DNA of 64,000 nucleotides, from assembly GCF_001613545.1 (NCBI RefSeq), contig NZ_BDCO01000002.1, forward strand, positions 3,472,001-3,536,000. The letters run 5' to 3'. Source of the DNA: Terrimicrobium sacchariphilum. GTDB lineage: Bacteria; Verrucomicrobiota; Verrucomicrobiia; Chthoniobacterales; Terrimicrobiaceae. The notes below the pieces were generated by a model, which had not been told where the DNA came from, did not search any database, and saw only the letters and a list, made by a program, of their open reading frames with translations. This document shows, piece after piece, positions 8,756 through 17,823 of the stretch. Each line of letters opens with the position of its first letter. Position 1 is the stretch's first letter. The translations under genes and the position numbers were made by a program.

Positions 8756-9799
8756 ATGCCCTACAGCACCCCCATTGTCGCGACCCGCAAGGCGTCCGCC
8801 TTCACTCTTGTGGAGTTACTGGCGGCCACTGCGGTCTTCATCGTGCTCCTGGGCATCATCCTCGCCGTCACCAACTCGATCTCCGCCACGATCCGCCATG
8901 CGACATCGGGCATCGAGGCGCAGTCGGCATCACGCACCGGATTTGACCTGATGAACCGTTATCTCTCCCAGGCGACGTTGAATCCCTACTGGGACTATGA
9001 CAACCCCCTCGCGCCCACGGTCTATCTGCGTCAGTCAGATCTCCAGTTCATCATCCGGCAAAACAAGCAAAAGGCATCCTATGGCCAGGAGGTGTATTTC
9101 GTCACACCCGAGGCTTACTCAAAGGACTCCACCCTGCGGGCCACCCGCGGACTGATGAATGCCTGCAGCGCATTTGTCCGGTTCGGCAGCAGCAAGGACT
9201 TTCAGCCCTCTGGCGTGGGCAATGAGAAATTCCGTTATCGGTTGATGTTTGGACTGCAACCTACCGAAGACCTCAGCGTCTTCAACAAGCCCGCTCGCAC
9301 CAGCAACCAGACTGAATCCGCCTATCGCGCCGCGATCCAGCAGTATTGGAATGCCGCGGCATGGCTGACGCCGATCAGCGACTCCGATTCGAAGCCTGCA
9401 GTGACTCCCCTCATCGACAACGTCATCGCACTCATCGTCTGGCCGCGACTCTCCTCCGCCGAGGATGCAACCGGACAGGAATTGACGACCGACTATTCCT
9501 ACAACTCGCAGGACAACGCCATGACGATCCCGCAGCCGATCACAGCGAATCAACTGCCTCCCGTCATCGACATCACCATGATCGTCATCAGCGAAGCCTC
9601 GGCCGCCCGCCTGGACCGGGGATCCTCAACCGCACCGCAGGAGATCGAGTCTGCGCTGGCTGGGAAGTTTACCCAGGTCGAGAAATACCAGGACGACATT
9701 GCCCAGGTTTCCAAGGCTCTCTCGGACAAGGGAATAGAATTCAAAATCTTCAGCACGGCGCTGCCGCTTCGTGAGTCCAAGTGGAGCCGATCCCAATGA
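8756..9799 (+). CDS. Pseudopilin, Verru_Chthon cassette protein C-like (GspJ-like)
   Basis: The 347-residue protein has a prepilin signal (ASAFTLVELLAATAVFIVLL; cleavage before F, Glu at +5) and one N-terminal membrane helix. A long periplasmic domain follows, with motifs shared by the cassette C proteins near 27.8-28.8 kb and 54.9-55.8 kb: FDLMNRYLSQATLNPYWDY near the N-terminus and a late TDYSYNSQ...QLPPVIDITMIVI block. It resembles GspJ, the largest of the I/J pair of type II secretion minor pseudopilins. Its TGA overlaps the ATG of the next gene in the ATGA configuration, indicating translational coupling. Confidence 0.82.
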   Translation: MPYSTPIVATRKASAFTLVELLAATAVFIVLLGIILAVTNSISATIRHATSGIEAQSASRTGFDLMNRYLSQATLNPYWDYDNPLAPTVYLRQSDLQFIIRQNKQKASYGQEVYFVTPEAYSKDSTLRATRGLMNACSAFVRFGSSKDFQPSGVGNEKFRYRLMFGLQPTEDLSVFNKPARTSNQTESAYRAAIQQYWNAAAWLTPISDSDSKPAVTPLIDNVIALIVWPRLSSAEDATGQELTTDYSYNSQDNAMTIPQPITANQLPPVIDITMIVISEASAARLDRGSSTAPQEIESALAGKFTQVEKYQDDIAQVSKALSDKGIEFKIFSTALPLRESKWSRSQ

Positions 9800-10383
9800 G
9801 CCGCCCATCCTGCAATCTCGGGTACGGTCAGGCGTTCTCCCTCGTCGAGCTCCTCGTGGTGATGGCCATCATCGGGCTGCTCGCGGTGATCACCGTGCCC
9901 GCGATGTCTTCGCTCATGCAGAGCAGCGACCTGACCCGCGGCGGCCAGTTGGTCGCCGATCAGGTGAACCTCGGCCGCCAGACCGCATCTTCACAAAACA
10001 CCGTCGTCGAGTTACGTTTCATCAAGATCGCCGGCCGCAAGGGGTACGCTGCCGCCCAGCTTTGGCGGCCCGACGACAGCGGGCAGATGATCCCCTCGCG
10101 TCGCATCGTCACCCTGCCGCAAAGCGTCACCATCGCGGATAATTCGCTTTCCTCCGCCATGACCGACCTGGCCTCGGGCACCATGACCGTCGGCGGAGCC
10201 TCGACGGCCTACCGTGCACTGCAGATCAGGCCGTCCGGGGAGATCACCCCCATCGTCGCAATGAGCAATCTTGTCTTTACCGTCATCCCGGAGGTCTTCG
10301 CGGACAAACAGGATATGCCTGCCAATTATTTCATGGTCCAGATCAATCCCGTAACTGGCATACCCCTCGTCTATCGCCCATGA
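9796..10383 (+). CDS. Pseudopilin, Verru_Chthon cassette protein D-like (GspH/FimT-like)
   Basis: ATG 9796 overlaps the stop of the previous gene (ATGA) and is preferred to an in-frame GTG at 9781. The product of about 195 residues begins with the prepilin sequence QAFSLVELLVVMAIIGLLAV (Glu at +5) and then has GspH/FimT features: VADQVNLGRQTASSQNTVVELRF near the N-terminus and a C-terminal YFMVQINPVTGIPLVYRP. The ending closely matches the D protein of cassette 2 (WFAVQIDSLTGAVQTFRP). Its own stop overlaps the ATG of the A gene. Confidence 0.82.
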   Translation: MSRPSCNLGYGQAFSLVELLVVMAIIGLLAVITVPAMSSLMQSSDLTRGGQLVADQVNLGRQTASSQNTVVELRFIKIAGRKGYAAAQLWRPDDSGQMIPSRRIVTLPQSVTIADNSLSSAMTDLASGTMTVGGASTAYRALQIRPSGEITPIVAMSNLVFTVIPEVFADKQDMPANYFMVQINPVTGIPLVYRP

Positions 10384-13300
10384 AACGGTCGCTCGACTTT
10401 CCATCATCCCCCGCAGCATTCCGTACGGCACGGGGCTCCGCGCTCATCGCCGTCCTCGCCATCATCGTCCTCCTCGGTGCGCTGGTAACGATTTTCCTCG
10501 TCCGTACGGGCACGGAACGCTCGGCCTCAGCCAGCTATGATGCTGCTGCCAGCACCCGCCTCCTGGCCGAATCTGCTGTGAATCTCGTCCAGGCTACGAT
10601 CAACGAGGCCACCACAGGCACCGGCTCATCAACCTGGGCCTCGCAGCCTGGTGCCGTGCGGGTTTTCGACGACGCGGGCAATCTCACCAAGATCTACCGC
10701 CTCTACTCGAGCACGACCATGTCGACGGCAACCAGCAGCGGCTCCATCCTCGCCAACGACATTCCTCCCGTAAACTGGGCCAGCCAGCCAGCCGTCTGGG
10801 TCGACCTGAACAAACCCGTCACCATTTCAGGTTTTGGCAATACCAAGTCTCTCAGCTTTCCCATTCTCGACCCTCGCGATCCCAAGAGTCCCGGCTCAGC
10901 CACAAATCCCAGCGTCCTCTCGACCCTCGATGGATTCTCCATCAGCGGCGCTCCCGGTGCCACCCAGCTCCAGCCTGCCCCGATGCCCGTACGCTGGATG
11001 TACATGCTGCGCGATGGCACGATGGTCACTCCCTCCTCTCCATCCGGATCGACCGTGACCATCTCCGGAGCCACGAAGGAAAATCCCATTGTCGGGCGCG
11101 TCGCCTTCTGGACCGATGACGAAACGACCAAGGTAAACGTCAATACCGCCTCCGGCAGCATCGGCAAATGGAATGGCACCGCCGCCTTGGCTGCACCGTG
11201 GGATGTCCCTCGTTTTCGCATGCTGGACGACGTCAACCTGTTCTCCCGCAACCAGCCGGTGCAGGGCGAGTATCAGCGCTACCCCGGGCACCCTGCGACC
11301 ACCGACCTCTCGAAGATCTTCACCGCGCTCGGCATGCCCATCGGTGATTATCCGAACACGCAAACCGCCGCCGCCACCTCGTCAAGTTTCTTCAGCCTCC
11401 TGCCCCGCTATGATGACCAGTACGGGTCAAAGGGAGGAACAGTCGATACCACAAAGTCCAACACTCCCACTACGATCACTGCCAAGAACGACCGCCTCTA
11501 TACTTCTCCGGGCGAGATGTTATTCCGCCCCGATCGCACCCAGAACCCCGGGAGCGGCGCTTCTGTGACCCAGCAGCAGGTCGAGACCGGCAAGTTTCTG
11601 CTCACCAGTCACAGCCGCGCTCCGGAGACAACGCTCTTTGGCACACCGCGAATTGCGGTCTGGCCGATTGACTCGGAGTACGGAGCCAATCCCACCCCTA
11701 CGAACAACACGAAGCTCGTCACTCCCTTCGACAAGCTCATCGCTTTCTGCTCATCGACCGGAATCGGCTCGGCCATCAAGCAATACTATATCCAGCGTCA
11801 CGACTCCACCAGCCCAACCAACGACTGGTCGCAAATCACTCGCAATCGCCAGCTTTACAGCTACCTCCAAAGTCTGACAGGGCGGAATATCCCGGGCTTC
11901 GGCGGAACCTTCTTGCAGAAATACAGCTATCCCAACGAAAGGGACCAGATCCTCACCGAGATGGTGGACTATATCCGCTCCACAAATGTCTATGACCACT
12001 CGGTCAAGGACGCCAGCTCGAGCAACCCGACCGTGCGATTCACTCCGCCGATTACTACTGCCGTCTCCGGCGGCGGACAGGTCGTCCCGCTGCGTATTGG
12101 CGCGACCCAGGGGCTCGGCCGCATGTACACCATCTCGGAAGTCGCGCTGCTCCTGATCAGCACCGCCGATGGAAACGGCGATCCGAGTAATGAGTATGAC
12201 CCCCGCACCAGAAGCAACAACATCACCGACAAACCCAACCCCACTCTGGCCGACACCTACGATGGCACGAAAATCCTGCTGAATCCCGGTGAAAAACGCC
12301 TCCAGGCGATGATCCTCATCGAGCTCAACTCCCCCATGCTCGGCTTTGACACGATGATGCCCGACGTCAGCATCAACATCCGCGACCTGAACAATGTGAA
12401 GTTCACGACGTCCGCCGGGTTAGTCAAAAGCCCGTTTCCCTCAGGCGATCTCCTGACCGAAGGCCCCGCCACGCGTTACAATGACATCATCCAGATGGGC
12501 GGCCTGAATGGCTTTCAGTATTTCATGTCCCGCGTCGACTGGAACGGAACCAATTATCGCCGCAACGGCTGGAGCAATTCTTCCACCTCGTATCTTCCTT
12601 ACCGCTTCGTCAGCAACCCCTTCACTGTTCCGACAGCCGCCGACGGCAGCGGCACGGTCACCCTCAGCACCAGCGGGAATTTCGTTGCCGAGATCATGGT
12701 CAAGGCCAAGGGCACCAGCACGCGCCGCGTGGTCCAGACCTTCCAGATCTCCTTCCCCTCCATCACCCTGCCACTGCCTGACCTGATCCAGACCACCACC
12801 GCTGGCTCCAACACTATGGGGGATTGGTGGGGATTTGATAAACGCATCGAATGGGCCCCACAGAGCCCCGGGTCCACCACAGCCGCAGGCAAAGGTGCCG
12901 TCATCCGCACTGATGCCACGGGCATCCCCGACAGCTCGACGGCGGGCGGCTACAGATCGGACGTCGTCCGCAGCCTCGCTGCCAAGGATGGCGATGTCCG
13001 ACTGATCATGGCCAAGGAGACCGTCACGGCTGACGGCACCAAGGACATGGTCACCACGCCGGGCTACAGCTCCGGGGCAAAGCTGGCCCATACGCTCATG
13101 CAGGCCAAGGCATCCAATCTCGTGCCGGGCGTCAATCTCAGCGGCAAGCTGGTATCGGGAGCAGATTACGAACCGGCCTGGACTCCCAAGGTGCCAAGCA
13201 CGTCAACGCCCGCTGCAGACTGGGATTGGGACACCGGCCTCCCTGGCTCACGGGATGGCGCCTACGCCAACAAGCCCGATGAGGGCAACATTTACACTAG

Positions 13301-14279
13301 CTCGGGAGCAGCGCCCTACTACAACGGCGAACAACAGTCCAACAGCACCAGTTCGAGCGTCGCCAGCTACTTCACGGCCAATCGCATCATCCCTTCGCCG
13401 GTCATGTTTGGCTCGCTGCCGACGGGCGTACAGGAAGGCGTCCCATGGCGCACGCTTCTCTTCCGTCCACAAGCCAGCCGCCCCCGCGATCCATCAGGTC
13501 CGAAGGACCATTTGCTGCTGGATCTCTTCACCATGCCGGTCGTGGAGCCTTATGCGATTAGCGAACCCTTCTCCACCGCAGGCAAGGTCAACATGAACTA
13601 CCAGATCGTGCCGTTCACCTATATCGATCGCAGCACCGGCGTGCGCGCAGTACTGGGCTCCGAACTCATGGCCCGAGTGCCCAAGGCAGCTGCTCAGAAA
13701 AATGGCAACCAGACGGGGCACAATTACTATAAGATGCCGTTTGGTTCCGTCCCCGGCGCCAACGCACAGCCTCCCAGCGGCCCAGCGCTCGGCAGGCTCC
13801 CGCTGAACCTGAGCGACAGCAATGGCTCCCTCCGTCAGTTTAAAGAGAAGTTCGCCCAATGGGACATCTTCCGCTCGCCGTCGGAGATCTGCGACATCTA
13901 CCTCGTCCCGCAAGGTTACTCCTGGGCCTCCAACTCAGTTGCCGATGCTGGATGGTACGGAGATGACTTTGCCCTCGTAGGCGACAATGTCCGGGAGCGT
14001 CCCTACGCCGACATCTATCCACGCCTCACCACCAAATCGAATACCTTCACCGTCCACTACACCGTCCAGGCTCTGAAGAATCCTCCGGCCAATGCTCCGG
14101 ATAAATGGACCGAGGGCAAAGGCCAGGTCGTGGGAGAGCTCCGTGGATCGGTCACACTCGAGAGATTCCTCGACCCCGCCAATACCAATATCCCCGACTA
14201 CGCCGCCAACCCCTCGGCGCCTAATCTCGACAACTACTATCAGTGGCGCGTGCTGGAGAATTCCACCTTCTCGCCCTGA
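10380..14279 (+). CDS. Very large pseudopilin-like protein, Verru_Chthon cassette protein A (GspK-like)
   Basis: The 1299-residue protein starts with a GspK-type N-terminus: RGSALIAVLAIIVLLGALV, a prepilin-like helix lacking the usual Glu at +5, as in GspK and PilX. The large exported part shares blocks with cassette 2 protein A: GRVAFWTDDETTKVNVNTAS (residues about 240-257), SYLQ.LTGRNIPGF, ERDQILTEMVDYIR, MFGSLPTGV.EG.PWRTLLFRP, EPYAISEPFSTAGK and ERPYADIYPRLTTKSNTFTVH. GspK is usually about 320 residues, so this form is about four times larger and probably carries an extra periplasmic domain. The start overlaps the D stop (ATGA). It likely caps the pseudopilus tip, by analogy with GspK. 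Confidence 0.82.
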   Translation: MKRSLDFPSSPAAFRTARGSALIAVLAIIVLLGALVTIFLVRTGTERSASASYDAAASTRLLAESAVNLVQATINEATTGTGSSTWASQPGAVRVFDDAGNLTKIYRLYSSTTMSTATSSGSILANDIPPVNWASQPAVWVDLNKPVTISGFGNTKSLSFPILDPRDPKSPGSATNPSVLSTLDGFSISGAPGATQLQPAPMPVRWMYMLRDGTMVTPSSPSGSTVTISGATKENPIVGRVAFWTDDETTKVNVNTASGSIGKWNGTAALAAPWDVPRFRMLDDVNLFSRNQPVQGEYQRYPGHPATTDLSKIFTALGMPIGDYPNTQTAAATSSSFFSLLPRYDDQYGSKGGTVDTTKSNTPTTITAKNDRLYTSPGEMLFRPDRTQNPGSGASVTQQQVETGKFLLTSHSRAPETTLFGTPRIAVWPIDSEYGANPTPTNNTKLVTPFDKLIAFCSSTGIGSAIKQYYIQRHDSTSPTNDWSQITRNRQLYSYLQSLTGRNIPGFGGTFLQKYSYPNERDQILTEMVDYIRSTNVYDHSVKDASSSNPTVRFTPPITTAVSGGGQVVPLRIGATQGLGRMYTISEVALLLISTADGNGDPSNEYDPRTRSNNITDKPNPTLADTYDGTKILLNPGEKRLQAMILIELNSPMLGFDTMMPDVSINIRDLNNVKFTTSAGLVKSPFPSGDLLTEGPATRYNDIIQMGGLNGFQYFMSRVDWNGTNYRRNGWSNSSTSYLPYRFVSNPFTVPTAADGSGTVTLSTSGNFVAEIMVKAKGTSTRRVVQTFQISFPSITLPLPDLIQTTTAGSNTMGDWWGFDKRIEWAPQSPGSTTAAGKGAVIRTDATGIPDSSTAGGYRSDVVRSLAAKDGDVRLIMAKETVTADGTKDMVTTPGYSSGAKLAHTLMQAKASNLVPGVNLSGKLVSGADYEPAWTPKVPSTSTPAADWDWDTGLPGSRDGAYANKPDEGNIYTSSGAAPYYNGEQQSNSTSSSVASYFTANRIIPSPVMFGSLPTGVQEGVPWRTLLFRPQASRPRDPSGPKDHLLLDLFTMPVVEPYAISEPFSTAGKVNMNYQIVPFTYIDRSTGVRAVLGSELMARVPKAAAQKNGNQTGHNYYKMPFGSVPGANAQPPSGPALGRLPLNLSDSNGSLRQFKEKFAQWDIFRSPSEICDIYLVPQGYSWASNSVADAGWYGDDFALVGDNVRERPYADIYPRLTTKSNTFTVHYTVQALKNPPANAPDKWTEGKGQVVGELRGSVTLERFLDPANTNIPDYAANPSAPNLDNYYQWRVLENSTFSP

Positions 14280-14563
14280 GGCACGCACTCTCTCTCCGCA
14301 CCCCAACCTCCCCGGGACCGGGGCTCTCCACGCCTCTTCAACGGTGTCGCTACTACTTCAACGCATTGATTCCCGCCCATTCGCCCTCGATTCTTGGGAT
14401 GCCTATTACGGCGAAACTCTCTTAAGCGCTTGGTCTCCAAATGAGATATCACTTGGGCCTATGTCCATAATTTACCATAAGCAGCGACCACATCAACATG
14501 CCTTCCGCCTCAATTAGGAAACCGTAGCGACCCGCCAAAACATTACCGCCACCAGAGCACTCA

Positions 14564-16372
14564 TCACGGAAAGGTGAACAATGGCGTCCTAGTATCCGGC
14601 ACGAGTTGAAAGCCATTGAGGCAGACATTTCCTCCGTTTTTTGTCGTCCGGATTTCGATCGTCCCAGTGGCAGACGACATGACCTTGAGCGTCACATAGG
14701 CGACTCCTGCCCCATCGCTAAGTTTCCGGCTCGTTCCGGCAACCTCTCCCGTTACCGTGGCGCCGCCACTCACCGAAAACGGGGTGCTCCCATCGTAAAG
14801 TCCCGCCCCGTACAAGACGAGATCGTACACACGGTTGGGAACCAGCCCCGAGAGAGCAGAGACAATCGCGCCGCTTCCCGTCGAGGAATATTGATACGAA
14901 CTCAGGTACGACATCATCAGCGAAGCAGTCGCCGCATCGTAGGGATTCCAATACTGGCTCGTCTGCTGGTCAGCGAAGCTCGATGAAGTCCAGGTCATCT
15001 GCACCGAGGTCTGCCCGCCGAGGACATTGGTGAGCGTCTGCGGGACCGGCTGGGAGGCCTGCGTGCTCGCGCCCCATTGGTCCCCCGCCCTCCCCAGCAC
15101 GGCAGCCCCGGCCTGGACCCTGCTGCCCCAGTGAAAGCTGACCAGCCCGCCAGCCGCGACCTGAAGATCATAGTCCTCAATGATCGAGCGAAAGACATGG
15201 TAAGCCTCCTTTTTGGTCCCTCCGAGGCCGGTCACAAGTCCAAAATATGCCTGCTCGGCCTGGACTCCTGCGGATTTGCCGGCATACAGGGACGTCTCGT
15301 TAAGCAACTCGTAAACGATGATGGCCTTGACGGTTGGCACCGTGGCGAGGTCGGCGATCTCATCCTCCAACTCCTGCGCCTGGAGCGCCCAATCCTGGCT
15401 TGCCCCCGGATTCGTTCGCGAAGTCGCCGAGCCGCCGACAAATCCGGAGCCCGGGATGTTTTGCGACCGCCCGCACTCCGTGATCCAGATGTCCATCGGC
15501 ACTGCGGGATTTGATTTCTGCGGGAATTCGTTAAGGCATTGCACCGGTGACTTGCCATAGCTGGGGCTGCCAGCATCGGTAATGATCGCGGTAAAGTCCC
15601 CGTAGCTCGGCGTATACCAGTGCCAGGACAGAATATCCCAGGGAACGGGCTGGGTACCGTTGGCATTCTTGATCTTGGTCAGTAGTCCCCAATGGCGGTA
15701 CGCCGTGCCGGGACTCAACAGGGCGGGGGTAATGGTCGTGAGGCCGGACTGCCGGGCCGTGGAGTAGGCGGCCTTCAGGCCGTCGCAGGCCCCATTAAGC
15801 GCCGCCCGTATCCGTTCAAACCCGTTGGCGGCCTTGTCTGTGTACTGCGAGGGAGACGAACCGTCTCCCGATATATTGACCAATCCCCAGTTCTCCATTT
15901 CGTTCCCGAGCTCCCAGTAAGGCAACTTGTATCCCTTGGAGATCGCGTAGTTTGCCCAGGTCGTGGCGATCACGTAATTCTCGGCATAGACATCGGCGTA
16001 AACGGTCGATCCATTGGCGCCCAGGGAAGTCACCGGAATGACGGGCAGCACAAGCACACCAGCGGCCTGCGCCGCCGGAACGATGTTATCCATCAGAGCA
16101 GGATAAGGCTTTGGGCTGTACTCGAATGAGCAGCGATAAATGTCGCAGCCCAGATCCTGAAGGAGGCCTATCTGCTCGGTCCGGGCAGAGGCCGTCCAGT
16201 TCTGATAATCCGAAAAGGTCGGATGTCCGCACACTCCCCACACGATGCTTGCCATACCGGACGACCGGCAGATGGCAGGCCAGGCGAGAAGCCAAACCAC
16301 GAAAACCACGAGAACAATCCGACGGTCGGTCGCGCGCGACGGCCATCCCTGCGAAGACGTTGGGGAGAACAT
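14564..16372 (-). CDS. Secreted clan GH-A glycoside hydrolase
   Basis: The 602-residue protein has an N-terminal hydrophobic export signal (IVLVVFVVWLLAWPAI, about residues 19-34). A (beta/alpha)8-type catalytic domain follows with paired glutamates in the clan GH-A arrangement: acid/base in WELGNEMENW (E158 after N157) and nucleophile in DIWITECGRS (E299). Residues from about 400 form beta-rich accessory regions ending in a probable carbohydrate-binding or jelly-roll domain. I cannot assign it to GH5, GH39 or another family. It is convergent with cassette 1 and lies 156 bases downstream of a four-gene operon on the same strand, so co-transcription is possible. Confidence 0.75.
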   Translation of the reverse strand: MFSPTSSQGWPSRATDRRIVLVVFVVWLLAWPAICRSSGMASIVWGVCGHPTFSDYQNWTASARTEQIGLLQDLGCDIYRCSFEYSPKPYPALMDNIVPAAQAAGVLVLPVIPVTSLGANGSTVYADVYAENYVIATTWANYAISKGYKLPYWELGNEMENWGLVNISGDGSSPSQYTDKAANGFERIRAALNGACDGLKAAYSTARQSGLTTITPALLSPGTAYRHWGLLTKIKNANGTQPVPWDILSWHWYTPSYGDFTAIITDAGSPSYGKSPVQCLNEFPQKSNPAVPMDIWITECGRSQNIPGSGFVGGSATSRTNPGASQDWALQAQELEDEIADLATVPTVKAIIVYELLNETSLYAGKSAGVQAEQAYFGLVTGLGGTKKEAYHVFRSIIEDYDLQVAAGGLVSFHWGSRVQAGAAVLGRAGDQWGASTQASQPVPQTLTNVLGGQTSVQMTWTSSSFADQQTSQYWNPYDAATASLMMSYLSSYQYSSTGSGAIVSALSGLVPNRVYDLVLYGAGLYDGSTPFSVSGGATVTGEVAGTSRKLSDGAGVAYVTLKVMSSATGTIEIRTTKNGGNVCLNGFQLVPDTRTPLFTFP

Positions 16373-16528
16373 TGGAGGGGAGTGATTTGCGGGTGAGCTA
16401 TTTTGTCATGAGTTTATCATCAGGATTGGAAAACGGGCTGGAGAGAGCGCCCTCCCAGGGCGCTTGGACTGTTCCTTCGCGCGATCTGGAGAAAAATATG
16501 GCTCACTGCTCCAACCGCGCATCGGCCA

Positions 16529-17275
16529 TCATTTCTTCACGAAGCGCACGTCCGCAAGGGCCACGCCTGTCTCTTGCACGCCGGTCCCCGTGATGGCTAC
16601 GGACTGGATGACAAGGCCGTCGGCGACCGCGAGATCGGCTGGGAAGGCCAGATTATCTACGAGCGCGGCGCCGTTGACGAAGACACTCCATGTCTTGGCG
16701 TCGAGGTCGAAGGTCATTACAAACTCGCAAGGCATGTCTGGTTCATACTGAACCGGCTCGCCGCCTGCGTCGCGGTCGGCGGCGCGAATATATCCTTTGT
16801 CGGTGAAGGTTACCCGTAGCGGGGCGCGATCCGGAGGCAGCTTCCCGGTGACTGGTTTGCCTTGTGACGACACCAGCGAGACCGTCGCGCTCGCGCCATG
16901 AAACTTCTCGCTCAATGGGATCAGCTTCCAGCTAAGTTCGTACGCGCCTGATGTCAACTTGAGCTTTTCGAGGTTCCAAATGAGGCTGGCCCATGCCGGA
17001 TACTGCGGATTGGCCTTGAGCACGCCTGTTTGTATGATGAGGAAGGGCGGCTTCCATCCAGACATCTCCTCGGTCGCCAGAGTGATGCGGGTTTCTCCCG
17101 ACTGAATCTTTATCTCGGTAGGAGCTGACAATGGCAGAGCCGCCGCAGAGTCCGGCGCGGGAACCGTCGCTGTCGCAGCATCCGGTGAGGCGAACTTCGC
17201 CGCGATAATCTCCTCAGCGCCCGCGCTTCCGGCCATCGCCCAAACCATCGCCCAGAGTGCAATCGTGATTTTCAT
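16529..17275 (-). CDS. Secreted beta-rich protein of unknown function
   Basis: The 248-residue protein has a clear signal peptide (MKITIALWAMVWAMAGSAGA). The mature part is beta-rich, and its C-terminal region (CEFVMTFDLDAKTWSVFVNG, then LVDNLAFPADL) resembles LamG/concanavalin-like ligand-binding sandwiches. It lies 7 bases downstream of another small secreted protein gene in an operon with a glycosidase and an acetylesterase, so a polysaccharide-binding or accessory role is plausible. No catalytic motif is visible. Confidence 0.6.
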   Translation of the reverse strand: MKITIALWAMVWAMAGSAGAEEIIAAKFASPDAATATVPAPDSAAALPLSAPTEIKIQSGETRITLATEEMSGWKPPFLIIQTGVLKANPQYPAWASLIWNLEKLKLTSGAYELSWKLIPLSEKFHGASATVSLVSSQGKPVTGKLPPDRAPLRVTFTDKGYIRAADRDAGGEPVQYEPDMPCEFVMTFDLDAKTWSVFVNGAALVDNLAFPADLAVADGLVIQSVAITGTGVQETGVALADVRFVKK

Positions 17276-17282
17276 CGCCGGA

Positions 17283-17813
17283 TTATTGCATCACAACATC
17301 GCGAAACTGAGCCTTACCCGACTGGGAGCCCCCCTTTTTCTGGGCGATGAAGTACACCTGCGTGATCGGGAAATGGAGAACCTTGTCGCCCTTGCCGCCA
17401 AAAATCAGGCCTGCCTTTTCGGCGAGATCAATACGGTATTCCTGCCACTGCCCCTCATCTGTGTAGGCAAACTGGTATTGGTGAGTCTGGTTGGTCTTGT
17501 CCACCAGCCGGATGCCTACAATGAGCGGAGTATCCGCCTTGAACTTGAAACGTATCTCGGTCGGGCCTTCCTCGACCCGGACATTGCCCACTCCCGCGAC
17601 ATAGAGCCCGCCCTGCGTGAAATCGTACTCCAGGTTGGCAATGGCTGCGCCGCCCTCCTCATCCACCGAAAAGGAGCCCAATGCTCCGGGGGGAAACTCC
17701 GTTCCCCCGGAGAATCTCCACGAGTTCCCCTCCGCCAGGAGATCAACATCACCCGCACACCCAATGCGGGCCGCCGCAAAGACCAAGGCAGCAAACAGAA
17801 CGATTCTTTTCAT
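17283..17813 (-). CDS. Small secreted protein with carbohydrate-binding-like domain
   Basis: The 176-residue protein has a signal peptide (MKRIVLFAALVFAAARIGCA). The rest looks like one jelly-roll domain: LVDKTNQTHQYQFAYTDEGQ, then WQEYRIDL, and a final VYFIAQKK...GKAQFRDVVM. This pattern recalls CBM11-like and related sugar-binding domains, in which the penultimate strands describe ligand-dependent context. It sits 10 bases after the clan GH-A glycosidase gene and 7 bases before the next. It probably binds polysaccharide, which is inferred. Confidence 0.6.
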   Translation of the reverse strand: MKRIVLFAALVFAAARIGCAGDVDLLAEGNSWRFSGGTEFPPGALGSFSVDEEGGAAIANLEYDFTQGGLYVAGVGNVRVEEGPTEIRFKFKADTPLIVGIRLVDKTNQTHQYQFAYTDEGQWQEYRIDLAEKAGLIFGGKGDKVLHFPITQVYFIAQKKGGSQSGKAQFRDVVMQ

Positions 17814-17823
17814 AAGATGTGAG

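Noticed and set aside
14310-14323. Possible terminator CCCCG-GGAC-CGGGG after cassette 1
   Set aside because: Only five base pairs and no T-run; not strong enough to annotate.
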